A stretch of 9,107 nt of DNA. Source: Methanobacteriota archaeon. Its GTDB lineage: Archaea > Thermoplasmatota > Poseidoniia > MGIII > CG-Epi1. The position numbers and the translations under genes were made by a program. The stretch covers positions 1 through 9,107 of the forward strand of contig PBPR01000003.1 of the NCBI GenBank assembly GCA_002724775.1. Direction: 5' to 3'. Below are positions 1-6,553 of this stretch, in pieces; within the stretch, counting starts at the first letter, position 1, and each line of letters begins with the position of its first letter. A model generated the notes under the pieces. The model saw only the letters and a program-made list of their open reading frames with translations, did no database searches and was not told the origin of the DNA.

Positions 1-209
1 GCTGCCTCAATTATTTTATCAAAATTTAGATAACTTTCTGATGGATTTGCAGGTCCAATACAAACTGCTTCATCTGCCATAGAAACATGCGGAGAATTAA
101 CATCAACATCTGAGTACACTGAAACCGATTGAATTGACATTTCTTTACAGGCTCTTATGACTCTACAAGCAATTTCGCCTCGATTCGCAATTAGAATTTT
201 TTTAATCAT
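1..209 (-). CDS. Biotin carboxylase subunit of an acyl-CoA carboxylase (N-terminal fragment, probable methylcrotonyl-CoA carboxylase alpha)
   Basis: The first 69 codons of a protein that runs off the left edge of the window. The start [20 protein letters not shown] is the hallmark N terminus of the biotin carboxylase fold; DEAVCIGPA and SESYLN (about residues 46-62) are the next conserved blocks. Family members carboxylate biotin using ATP and bicarbonate, as part of acetyl-, propionyl- or methylcrotonyl-CoA carboxylase. The ATG overlaps the TAA of the upstream hydratase gene by one base (TAATG), and a GGAG lies six bases before it, so the start is well supported and translation is probably coupled. 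The N terminus alone cannot separate the carboxylase types. The methylcrotonyl-CoA assignment is inferred from the adjacent methylglutaconyl-CoA hydratase-like gene, as in bacterial liu clusters. The ATP-grasp and biotinyl domains lie outside the window. Confidence 0.9.
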   Translation of the reverse strand, partial: MIKKILIANRGEIACRVIRACKEMSIQSVSVYSDVDVNSPHVSMADEAVCIGPANPSESYLNFDKIIEA

Positions 210-940
210 TACTTACTCCATGAAGGAGAGCGTTTTTGCATAAAAGCGGCCATGCCTTCCTGTGCTTCAGAACCCTCACGAATCTGTGTTATAAGTTCAG
301 CTAGGTGAGAATCCCTTTCGTTAATAAATTCTTTGTCAACTTCTTCAGAGAGTAGTTTCTTCACAAAACTCTGCGCTAGCGGCGCTCCTCCAACTACATT
401 TTTAATTAATTTTTCAATGTCTGAATTTAGACTATATAATAAACCAAAGCTATATGCCTGCTCTACTCCAAAACTTTCTCCAGTGATGAATAATTCTCTC
501 ATGCGCCCAATACTAATTTTTCGAGATACATAAGGCGATATAACTGCTGGAATCATACCTATCTTTACCTCTGGAAAACCAAACTTAGTATCTTCTTCAG
601 CAATAATAAAATCACACGCAGATGCTAGACCCATACCTCCCCCATAACACACTCCATGTACATGTGCAACAGTTGGTAAAGGACAATCTGATAAAGAAAA
701 TAACAGCTCCTGCAATTCTTCAGGATTCCAATTGTTAATATCGGCTCCCGAACAAAATACTGAGCCTATACCTTTGATAATAATAACTCGTAAATCCTCA
801 TAATTTTCTACATCTTCAAGTATTGCACTCAAAGCACCCATCATTTCTGAAGTAAGTGCATTTTTTTTGTCAGCATTATTAAGACTGAGAGTCAACACTT
901 TCCCATCTCTTTCAACAATTAGTGGTATTTCGTCAGCCAT
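209..940 (-). CDS. Enoyl-CoA hydratase/isomerase family protein, probable methylglutaconyl-CoA hydratase
   Basis: A 243-residue crotonase-fold protein of normal family length. Visible motifs are KKNALT (25-30), the oxyanion-hole segment CSGADI (63-68), the second oxyanion segment [12 protein letters not shown] (95-106), and FGFPEVKIG (120-128). Glu124 and Glu149 fall where the two catalytic glutamates of enoyl-CoA hydratases lie. The stretch IPAVISPYV (130-138) is typical of the LiuC/methylglutaconyl-CoA hydratase branch, where general hydratases have IPGAGGTQ. The C-terminal [14 protein letters not shown] is the usual family ending. Such enzymes hydrate 3-methylglutaconyl-CoA to HMG-CoA in leucine degradation. 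The gene overlaps the biotin carboxylase gene by one base, matching the preceding step of that pathway. No Shine-Dalgarno precedes the ATG; a leaderless start is possible. Family assignment is firm; substrate is inferred from motif and context. Confidence 0.9.
   Translation of the reverse strand: MADEIPLIVERDGKVLTLSLNNADKKNALTSEMMGALSAILEDVENYEDLRVIIIKGIGSVFCSGADINNWNPEELQELLFSLSDCPLPTVAHVHGVCYGGGMGLASACDFIIAEEDTKFGFPEVKIGMIPAVISPYVSRKISIGRMRELFITGESFGVEQAYSFGLLYSLNSDIEKLIKNVVGGAPLAQSFVKKLLSEEVDKEFINERDSHLAELITQIREGSEAQEGMAAFMQKRSPSWSK
216..219 (-). promoter_or_regulatory. Ribosome binding site GGAG for the biotin carboxylase gene
   Basis: On the minus strand GGAG is followed by six bases (TAAGTA) and then the ATG at 209. 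It lies inside the end of the hydratase coding region. This is the clearest Shine-Dalgarno match in the window, and it fits a downstream gene in a polycistronic message. Confidence 0.6.
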
Positions 941-963
941 ATTATTTTACAATAAAAATACCT

Positions 964-972
964 GTATTAATA
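964..972 (-). promoter_or_regulatory. Possible TATA box for the hydratase gene
   Basis: On the minus strand TTATTAATA ends 23 bases before the ATG at 940, the spacing expected for a leaderless archaeal transcript. The 39-base gap 941-979 is all A/T-rich and also contains a T run (TATTTTTATT) that could instead end the upstream message. The call rests on position and composition only. Confidence 0.25.
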
Positions 973-979
973 ATAGTAA

Positions 980-1759
980 CTAATTTGAATCAGTATGCGC
1001 TTCTAAGTCATCCCCACCTGCAAAAGTAGATTGAACTATAGAATAAAGATCATCCATTCCTTCGCCTTCTTTTGAAGAAACTGCTAAAAGATTTGATTCC
1101 AAGGCTAATACTTGTAGTACTTTAAGGAGCTCAGAAGACAAGACTCCGCTCATGCCTGACAAGTTAGGCATATCCATCGCTAACTTGTCTAAATTAGCAG
1201 CCCATTCTCTAACGTTATCTACTTCCTCAGGTTTAAGCAAATCACACTTGGTAAGTACAGGAAACATTGGAATAGGAAATCTCAAATGTGCAGCAGATGC
1301 GAGTAGCAACTGAGTAACAAATCCATCAGGAGTCCTAGAAAGTAAAGGATCAAGAAGCAAAACAATTCCTGCTCTTAGCGAAATATTCTCTACTAAAACC
1401 TTTGAAGCTTCTCTGTAAAGAAATAATTCCGTTTGGCCAGGCGTGTCTACTAAAAAGTAGTCACAGTTAATTTCATCGACTTGTTCCTTAATCCAGTCCA
1501 ACTCTACTGCCAACAAATCTGCACAAACTACTTGAGCTCCATTAGGTCCTAAACTATATTCATCCATTATCTGAGAAACTGTAAATTTCTCTCTGACGTC
1601 AATTGCTGCCTCATAGGCTACTGTTTCAGAACCTGGATCTAAATTTATTGCAACTCCGTCATACCTATAGTGTTGCATCCATTCTTGCAGTGTGGCTACT
1701 AATGTAGATTTACCGGCCCCAGCAGGGCCTACGAAGTAGAGTAGGGCTGTATGATCCAT
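980..1759 (-). CDS. GPN-loop GTPase (archaeal XAB1/Npa3 family)
   Basis: A 259-residue P-loop GTPase with all family landmarks in order: Walker A GPAGAGKST (11-19), NLDPG (39-43, the family's NLDPA-like block), the diagnostic Gly-Pro-Asn at 71-73, G3 motif DTPGQTE (105-111), base-recognition TKCD (170-173) in place of NKxD, and SSKEG (228-232) as G5. The family is shared by archaea and eukaryotes. Eukaryotic members help assemble and import RNA polymerase II, and archaeal homologues are homodimers of less certain role. The acidic tail after residue 248 is probably disordered. The ATG overlaps the TAA of the CARDB protein gene by one base (TAATG) with only a purine-rich GAAGAAGAA before it, suggesting coupled translation. 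A cytosolic GTPase behind a secreted protein is an odd pairing with no obvious functional link. Confidence 0.95.
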   Translation of the reverse strand: MDHTALLYFVGPAGAGKSTLVATLQEWMQHYRYDGVAINLDPGSETVAYEAAIDVREKFTVSQIMDEYSLGPNGAQVVCADLLAVELDWIKEQVDEINCDYFLVDTPGQTELFLYREASKVLVENISLRAGIVLLLDPLLSRTPDGFVTQLLLASAAHLRFPIPMFPVLTKCDLLKPEEVDNVREWAANLDKLAMDMPNLSGMSGVLSSELLKVLQVLALESNLLAVSSKEGEGMDDLYSIVQSTFAGGDDLEAHTDSN

Positions 1760-4635
1760 TAAATTCTTCTTCGAATTAATGCAACCATACTAAATATTGC
1801 TAAGGCTGCGAGCATCGATGGTGCTGGTAGTAAACCACCATCATCTTCCTCTTCATCGAGATTGGCTACATTTGATGCACCGAATGTCTGTTCCTTTGAT
1901 GGGAATGTATTATCGGCTTCATCAACTTCTTTGATTGAGTCTTCAGGATCTAATATTGCCACAAAGATGTAACTTCCGTCTTTAACTGCCCAAGTGAAAG
2001 ATACTGCTCTTGAATCTCCTCTAATTAAACCTTCAATAGTCTTTACAGTTAGAGTATCTACTGGTGGGTTACCGTTTGCATAATCTGTTGCTTTGTAAAC
2101 ATGCATTGCAACATCAACATCCAGTTCGGATTGTTCTCCCTGTGGATAACCAACAGTTACTTTGATTGTGGCTGAACCATCTGACTCAGTTACTTTGATT
2201 GCATCAACCACAATATTTGTAGTTAATTTTGCAATAGATAACTTGTTCACAAAAGCCACATCATTACTTTCATCAACATTTATGGAACTACTTACACTAA
2301 CTGAAACGTTGTAGGTATCTGTTCTGTCTTTGTTAGGAATCCATGGTATCACTATAGTCTGGTTACTAAAACTAGAATTAAAATCAATGTAACCGAACTG
2401 ACCACTAACTGAATAACCTGTACCTAAAGGATAAAAGCCAGTAGAATTTTGTGTAGCAACACCTAGAACTTCACCCCATCCAAATGTTCCATCAACGGAC
2501 ACGTTGAAATGGAGTCTGTAAGAACTTCCTTCTGGAATGTTTGCAACGCCCACTTCAAAAGTTATTGGACATTCTTTTCCAGCTAATCCATCTCCTATAT
2601 CAACGGACATATCTGAAACATAAGCATCAACTGAGCTGACTGCGTATGCATTTTTGATAGCTTCGTTATTAAGCTCAGGCCCGCCTGTTCCTTCAGCTAT
2701 TTCTTGACTTTCATCGACTTTAATAATGAATCTGTAAGCCGCATTCTCCAAGAATGTAAATGGAATACTTACATCAGTTGTCTCTCCCATATCTAGAGCT
2801 TTGTCTACATTAATTGTAGCTAATTTAGATGTAAAGGGTGATGAAGTATAAAATGTAACTTCAAGCTTAGTACCTTCGCTATCAGTCATATTTCTAACTC
2901 CTAAATTGGCTATTGTTGCAGTTACTTCACTGCTAACTCCAACCATAGCATAACCTTCCTCATTAACTGGAGATATGTCTACAGATGTGATTTGCAAATC
3001 TGGAAGTTTTTCATAAACTGTTATTACTTTATCTTCAAATTCATTATTGCTTTCGTCCCATTCTAGAATATCATCATTTTTATCAACATATGCACTTATT
3101 CCATAACTTCCCAATTTGGTAGGTGTCCAGTCATATTCAAAGAAGGTAGTTTCTCCATTTAGGCCGACCGTTTTTGCTTCATCTATTTGGAACCAATCGA
3201 CTGCTCCTCCTTCAGGATCTTCTACTCTAAGATAAACTTTGACATCATTAGCTACACTGTCTGCTAAATTAGATTGGGTAACTGCCACTTCGATAGTTGT
3301 TACTTCATTATCGTAAACAGTTTCATCTCCTTCATCAATATTAGCCACAATCAAGTCTGGTCTTTGTTCCTTCAATTCAAGGTAACCGCTCTTAACTCTA
3401 AACCAGCTTGAATCGAATGCTTGATTATTAGTTTCATTAGTTTCCTCAATGGAATTGTATCCATCTACAAACACTCTTACATTCCAGAAGCCTGAATCTT
3501 GAGGTGAAGTACTCCAATTTAATCTTAGGAAAGAATCATCATTAAACTCTCCACCATTTCCTGGAATTGATGGCCTTATTGCACGACTTTCATTGACTTT
3601 AACCCAAGCTTGCCCTGAACAATCTTCATTAGGACATTTCATAACTTCTAAGAACATGACTAAAGGATTACTTGGTGTGCCTCTTGCTTCACCTTCACCT
3701 ACATTCTCTATAGTGTATGTGAAAGATACGATTGTACCTGCAACAGGTTCAACAGGAATACTGCTTAGTGTTTGAGGGCCAACGTCTTTGACTCTAAGAT
3801 CTGGCTGACTGCAGTCTCCTACACACAAATCTATACTGTCAACATTGTTAGAGGTGTCTGGATCTTCGGTATTATTTGATTCGGAATCTATTTCAACCTT
3901 TAGTTTGTACAGCCCATCTTCTACAGATGGAATTGTATATTCCCATTCCATTCTTTCAGGTGGGATTTCGTCTTCAGCTGGATCTGGACTCAAGTATGCG
4001 AAAGTTAGAGGTGAAGGATCAATTGTGTAAGGTCCATCATCAGATTCTCCGGTAGCATCAAACCAGGCCATTATTGTAATTGGTGTCTTTGTACTTACAT
4101 CTCCATCGTTACCGTATTCAAAAACGACTATGATATCTTGACCAGGAGCTGCTTGATCGCTCTCCATGTCCAAAGAAACATACAAATCAGCATCACCAGT
4201 TTCAGGTTCTACAAAAACAAAAAATTCGTAAGCGCCATAATCACTTCCGCCCTCATTAACAGCTGCAGTGATACAAACTTCGCCGACTGTGCTGAATGTT
4301 ATCGATAGCGTTACTTCGCCATTTTCCCCTGGCGACATTGTAAATTCATCAGTTTCATCTGCTACTGTGGATGAAGAACAATCTCCATTAGATGCAGGTT
4401 CGTATAGTACAACTTTAGCTGTGTAAGCATCATCTCCAACGTTCCTCCACTTAACAATATAGTCATATTCTATATTTTCACGTGGTGGTGGAGTTCCATC
4501 CGGTTCAAAAATATCCAAAATCTGTAAATCATCAGAAGCATCTGCTTGAGTTCCTGCCAAAAATACTACACTAGACAGTAACAACAATGCTGCAACTGAA
4601 CTGACAAACACTTTACTTATTCGATTATCTACCAT
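1759..4635 (-). CDS. Secreted, membrane-anchored CARDB-repeat surface protein with LPAPS-type C-terminal tail
   Basis: A 958-residue protein. Residues 1-33 form a Sec signal peptide (Arg5/Lys8, a hydrophobic core 10-27, likely cut after ADA). About seven Ig-like/CARDB units follow, roughly 36-145, 149-272, 277-415, 425-541, 544-668, 669-799 and 803-918. Several open with PDL (278, 426, 545), and most close with an acidic Asn-rich loop such as TSNN (261), WDESNN (526), VDESND (787) or VDEADN (904). Ten N-glycosylation sequons are visible (Asn254, 348, 373, 400, 582, 711, 730, 753, 758, 776). The end is an acidic linker DEEEDDGG (927-934), LPAPS (936-940), a short hydrophobic span and RRRI, laid out like a sorting signal. 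CARDB domains are linked to adhesion, but no enzymatic domain is seen, so function is unknown; a surface-layer or adhesive role is an inference. It heads the minus-strand gene cluster. Confidence 0.92.
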   Translation of the reverse strand: MVDNRISKVFVSSVAALLLLSSVVFLAGTQADASDDLQILDIFEPDGTPPPRENIEYDYIVKWRNVGDDAYTAKVVLYEPASNGDCSSSTVADETDEFTMSPGENGEVTLSITFSTVGEVCITAAVNEGGSDYGAYEFFVFVEPETGDADLYVSLDMESDQAAPGQDIIVVFEYGNDGDVSTKTPITIMAWFDATGESDDGPYTIDPSPLTFAYLSPDPAEDEIPPERMEWEYTIPSVEDGLYKLKVEIDSESNNTEDPDTSNNVDSIDLCVGDCSQPDLRVKDVGPQTLSSIPVEPVAGTIVSFTYTIENVGEGEARGTPSNPLVMFLEVMKCPNEDCSGQAWVKVNESRAIRPSIPGNGGEFNDDSFLRLNWSTSPQDSGFWNVRVFVDGYNSIEETNETNNQAFDSSWFRVKSGYLELKEQRPDLIVANIDEGDETVYDNEVTTIEVAVTQSNLADSVANDVKVYLRVEDPEGGAVDWFQIDEAKTVGLNGETTFFEYDWTPTKLGSYGISAYVDKNDDILEWDESNNEFEDKVITVYEKLPDLQITSVDISPVNEEGYAMVGVSSEVTATIANLGVRNMTDSEGTKLEVTFYTSSPFTSKLATINVDKALDMGETTDVSIPFTFLENAAYRFIIKVDESQEIAEGTGGPELNNEAIKNAYAVSSVDAYVSDMSVDIGDGLAGKECPITFEVGVANIPEGSSYRLHFNVSVDGTFGWGEVLGVATQNSTGFYPLGTGYSVSGQFGYIDFNSSFSNQTIVIPWIPNKDRTDTYNVSVSVSSSINVDESNDVAFVNKLSIAKLTTNIVVDAIKVTESDGSATIKVTVGYPQGEQSELDVDVAMHVYKATDYANGNPPVDTLTVKTIEGLIRGDSRAVSFTWAVKDGSYIFVAILDPEDSIKEVDEADNTFPSKEQTFGASNVANLDEEEDDGGLLPAPSMLAALAIFSMVALIRRRI

Positions 4636-4662
4636 AAAATCGCCTACATCCTAATACTTCCC

Positions 4663-4677
4663 CCCCTTAATAAGGGG
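4663..4677. promoter_or_regulatory. Perfect palindrome with a three-base centre, candidate operator
   Basis: CCCCTT-AAT-AAGGGG: two six-base arms around AAT. It sits in the divergent gap between the CARDB gene and the glycosylase gene, just downstream of the minus-strand TATA-like box at 4682-4689 and near the expected minus-strand start site (about 4660). That is a typical position for a repressor site. In a window this AT-rich, four consecutive G/C pairs in both arms stand out. A regulator is inferred, not seen. Confidence 0.4.
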
Positions 4678-4681
4678 TTTG

Positions 4682-4689
4682 TTATATTA
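4682..4689 (-). promoter_or_regulatory. Possible TATA box for the CARDB protein cluster
   Basis: On the minus strand this reads TAATATAA, 46 bases before the ATG at 4635. Initiation about 25 bases downstream would give a leader of about 25 bases, containing a weak TAGG seven bases before the ATG. Confidence 0.35.
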
Positions 4690-4700
4690 CATACAGCGCA

Positions 4701-4708
4701 CATATAAT
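4701..4708 (+). promoter_or_regulatory. Probable TATA box for the uracil-DNA glycosylase gene
   Basis: CATATAAT is centred about 24 bases before the ATG at 4729, and the bases between carry no Shine-Dalgarno. This fits a leaderless archaeal transcript. It lies back to back with the minus-strand box, about 20 bases away. Confidence 0.5.
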
Positions 4709-4728
4709 GTCAAGTTACGGCTGAAAAA

Positions 4729-5478
4729 ATGAAATCTAGGACAGATAAACTTGTAGAGATTACTAAAAAATTTAGTGAAGAATGCAGCAATCAGAAAGCA
4801 AGACTCATAGAAGAAAATAAAAATGTTGAGTTCGCATATAATCCATTAGATTATGCTTGGATATCTCACAAAACTTACTTAAAAAAATACGGCGACCTAG
4901 GTGCTACTAAAATCATCATGGGAATGAATCCCGGTCATGGAATGGGGAATACGGGTATTCCATTTGGATGTCCTGAAAAAGTTAAGAATTATCTGAAAAT
5001 TAGAAATTTGAAAATTAATGAACCCAAAAAAATACATCCCAAAAGAATAGTAACTGGGTTAGAATGTAAAAAACCTGAAATTTCTGGTAAACGAATCTGG
5101 GGATTAATTGAAGAAATATATGGAGCACCCGAAAAAGCATTCAAAAATATATTTGTCCTAAATCACTTTCCTCTATGGATGTTCAATAGTAGTGGGCAAA
5201 ATGTAACGCCAGATAAGTTAAGTATATCTTCATCTAAACTTATTTTTGAGGAATGTAATAAATATCTAATGGATGTTGTCAATATATTGAAGGTTGAGCG
5301 AGTAATATGTGTAGGTAAATATGCCAGTAGAATGGCACAAAAGGCGATTAAAAACTCCGATGTCCACAATTTAACTATTGAAGAAATACCACATCCAAGT
5401 CCTGCGAATCCCTTAGCAAATAAAGAAAAAGGGGCTCTGTGGAAGAAAATTGCTAGAGAAGTAATTGAAAATAGATAA
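4729..5478 (+). CDS. Uracil-DNA glycosylase, family 3 (SMUG1-like)
   Basis: A 249-residue protein that matches SMUG1 along its length. Motif 1 is MGMNPGHGMGNTGIPFG (64-80): Asn67 corresponds to the water-activating Asn85 of human SMUG1 and Phe79 to the uracil-stacking Phe98. HPKRIVTGLEC (103-113) and SGKRIWG (119-125) parallel the SMUG1 blocks HPKRPVLGLEC and SGARFWG. Asn145 in LNHFPLW aligns with the uracil-reading Asn163. NVTPDKL (158-164) and VERVICVGKYA (189-199) are further matches. Motif 2, HPSPANPLANK (222-232), carries the His239 equivalent (His222) and the wedge loop. The reaction is removal of uracil, and in studied SMUG1 enzymes some oxidised pyrimidines, from DNA to start base excision repair. 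There is no cysteine cluster as in FeS families 4 and 5. SMUG1 is best known from animals and a few bacteria. The TATA spacing supports this start. Confidence 0.93.
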   Translation: MKSRTDKLVEITKKFSEECSNQKARLIEENKNVEFAYNPLDYAWISHKTYLKKYGDLGATKIIMGMNPGHGMGNTGIPFGCPEKVKNYLKIRNLKINEPKKIHPKRIVTGLECKKPEISGKRIWGLIEEIYGAPEKAFKNIFVLNHFPLWMFNSSGQNVTPDKLSISSSKLIFEECNKYLMDVVNILKVERVICVGKYASRMAQKAIKNSDVHNLTIEEIPHPSPANPLANKEKGALWKKIAREVIENR

Positions 5479-5493
5479 AAAACCACAGATTAA

Positions 5494-5500
5494 CTTTTAT
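5494..5500 (+). promoter_or_regulatory. Probable TATA box for the membrane protein gene
   Basis: CTTTTAT is centred about 27 bases before the ATG at 5524, with no strong Shine-Dalgarno between. It implies a leaderless start and an independent promoter in the 45-base gap after the glycosylase gene. The same heptamer recurs at nearly the same distance before the protease gene at 6561. Confidence 0.45.
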
Positions 5501-5523
5501 CTAAGGCCCTAGGTTGCAATTTA

Positions 5524-6102
5524 ATGGAAAGAAGTTCTATGAGCTTGTACGCAACCGTAATTTCTGTGTTTACATTAGGATTTGTAGGGAGAATTGTATT
5601 ACATGATTACCCTAATTTTGAAACGGTTATGGTTGCCAGCTTTTTGTCTGCAATGGTTTTACCTAGGAACTGGACATTCATAGTAACTATTTCTATGATT
5701 GTTGCTAGCGACATTTACCTAGGATACTTTGGTGGAACAAAAATTCTATTGTTTACTTATTCTGGATTTTTGTTCGTATCTTTACTGACGTCTAAATTCA
5801 AAAACAGTATTCAGGGCGGAATCAAACCCGGTACTGTGTACAAGTTTGGAGCATCAGGAATAATACTGACTCTAATGTATGATATCTGGACAAATTTCGG
5901 AGTTTTTGTATTATCATACGAGCACACCTTGGATAATTTGATTTTAGTTTACATTCTAGGACTTCCATTCATGCTTTATCACCTTCTTTCAAGTTTAGTC
6001 ACATTCACTCTTATTGGATTTCCATTTTACGTTATCTACTTGTTCGGCATGGAAGATGAACTAGTAATAGATGATGAGACAGTTAGTCATGAGCAAAACT
6101 AA
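5524..6102 (+). CDS. Six-helix membrane protein, DUF6580/ECF S-component-like
   Basis: A 192-residue, strongly hydrophobic protein with about six membrane segments (roughly 8-26, 32-47, 49-68, 72-90, 106-130, 136-176) and a short acidic tail. The pattern SDIYLG (62-67), an aromatic-rich fourth helix (FTYSGFLF, 77-84), YDIWTNFG (119-126) and GLPFMLYH (146-153) resembles the DUF6580 family of putative transport proteins. Those proteins look like substrate-binding S components of ECF vitamin transporters. No ATPase or T component is encoded in the window, so an energising module would have to be shared from elsewhere. Its end overlaps the next gene, a tethered DUF4430 protein, pointing to a joint role in small-molecule capture. 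The substrate cannot be read from the sequence. The start at 5524 is favoured by the TATA spacing; Met6 is an alternative. Membrane location is certain; family assignment is from memory of motifs. Confidence 0.75.
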   Translation: MERSSMSLYATVISVFTLGFVGRIVLHDYPNFETVMVASFLSAMVLPRNWTFIVTISMIVASDIYLGYFGGTKILLFTYSGFLFVSLLTSKFKNSIQGGIKPGTVYKFGASGIILTLMYDIWTNFGVFVLSYEHTLDNLILVYILGLPFMLYHLLSSLVTFTLIGFPFYVIYLFGMEDELVIDDETVSHEQN

Positions 6103-6523
6103 TATTTTTATTGCAGTTGCACTGATCAATATCGTTGTCATAGCTGGAATTGTGAATGAACTAGGACTTGGAGATGATGAAGTTGACACTTCAACAATTG
6201 TTACAGCAAAACTAAGCATTTATTACAAAAATGCTGGAGATAATGATACATTAATTTTTGAGTCATTAACAACATCTGAATCCACTGTTTTTGGATTGCT
6301 AATGGCTGGAACTGATCAAGGAAATTATGAAGTCATGACAACTAACGACGGCCAAGGAGTTTCAGTCACGGACATCATTATTGAGGGATGCGATAGCTGT
6401 CAAAAGGAAGAAGGTTACAGCTGGCAATATACATTAAACGGATTTTACAGTAATGTTGCAGCAAACAGAAATATTATCTCAAATAACGATATTATTGAAT
6501 GGATATATACTGACGAAGTATAA
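6089..6523 (+). CDS. Membrane-tethered DUF4430 (transcobalamin C-terminal-like) protein
   Basis: A 144-residue protein with one N-terminal membrane segment (about 5-24), an acidic linker, and an extracytoplasmic beta-rich domain from about residue 37. The closing pattern YSWQYTLNGFYSN (110-122) followed by NNDIIEWIY (132-140) is the DUF4430 signature (W-x-Y-x-x-NG ... D-I-I-E-W). This fold is also used by the C-terminal domain of transcobalamin and intrinsic factor, and belongs to the SLBB-like ligand-binding group. A CDSC pair (101-104) sits just before the signature. The gene overlaps the S-component-like gene by 14 bases, implying co-expression and coupled translation. An in-frame ATG at 6071 would add six residues (MMRQLV) and lengthen the overlap to 32 bases; I prefer 6089 because the membrane segment then follows a short basic start. 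Ligand binding is inferred. Confidence 0.75.
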   Translation: MSKTNIFIAVALINIVVIAGIVNELGLGDDEVDTSTIVTAKLSIYYKNAGDNDTLIFESLTTSESTVFGLLMAGTDQGNYEVMTTNDGQGVSVTDIIIEGCDSCQKEEGYSWQYTLNGFYSNVAANRNIISNNDIIEWIYTDEV

Positions 6524-6531
6524 CTATAGCG

Positions 6532-6539
6532 CTTTTATA
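6532..6539 (+). promoter_or_regulatory. Possible TATA box for the clostripain-like gene
   Basis: CTTTTATA is centred about 25 bases before the ATG at 6561. It shares CTTTTAT with the box before the membrane protein gene, at nearly equal spacing (22 versus 23 bases from box end to ATG). Confidence 0.4.
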
Positions 6540-6549
6540 GTCATATAAT

Positions 6550-6553
6550 GAGG
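6550..6553 (+). promoter_or_regulatory. Ribosome binding site GAGG for the clostripain-like gene
   Basis: GAGG lies seven bases before the ATG at 6561, a good Shine-Dalgarno spacing, and it decides this start. It would be used on a message reading through from the upstream pair. A leaderless transcript from the box at 6532 would lack it. Confidence 0.5.

Noticed and set aside
4729..5478. Family 4/5 (FeS) uracil-DNA glycosylase for this gene
   Set aside because: The scattered cysteines do not form the four-cysteine cluster pattern, and motif 1 is GMNPG rather than the GEAPG type of family 4.
5163..5486. A 107-codon open frame on the minus strand opposite the glycosylase gene
   Set aside because: It lies antisense to conserved SMUG1 motifs, has no family-like motif or ribosome binding site, and its hydrophobic look follows from the reverse complement of Lys/Asn/Ile-rich codons.
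6071..6088. Upstream ATG for the DUF4430 protein, giving MMRQLV before MSKTN
   Set aside because: It would lengthen the overlap with the membrane gene to 32 bases without adding a conserved feature. The downstream ATG gives a cleaner membrane-segment start, though the longer form is not excluded.
6524..6540. CTATA...TATAG inverted repeat after the DUF4430 gene, considered as a terminator hairpin
   Set aside because: The five-base stem is almost all A/T with a seven-base loop and no following T run, and the same bases better fit a TATA box for the next gene.
6542..6550. CATATAATG, the same nonamer as the box before the glycosylase gene
   Set aside because: It ends only ten bases before the ATG at 6561, too close for a start site at or before that codon; the match is probably AT-rich coincidence.
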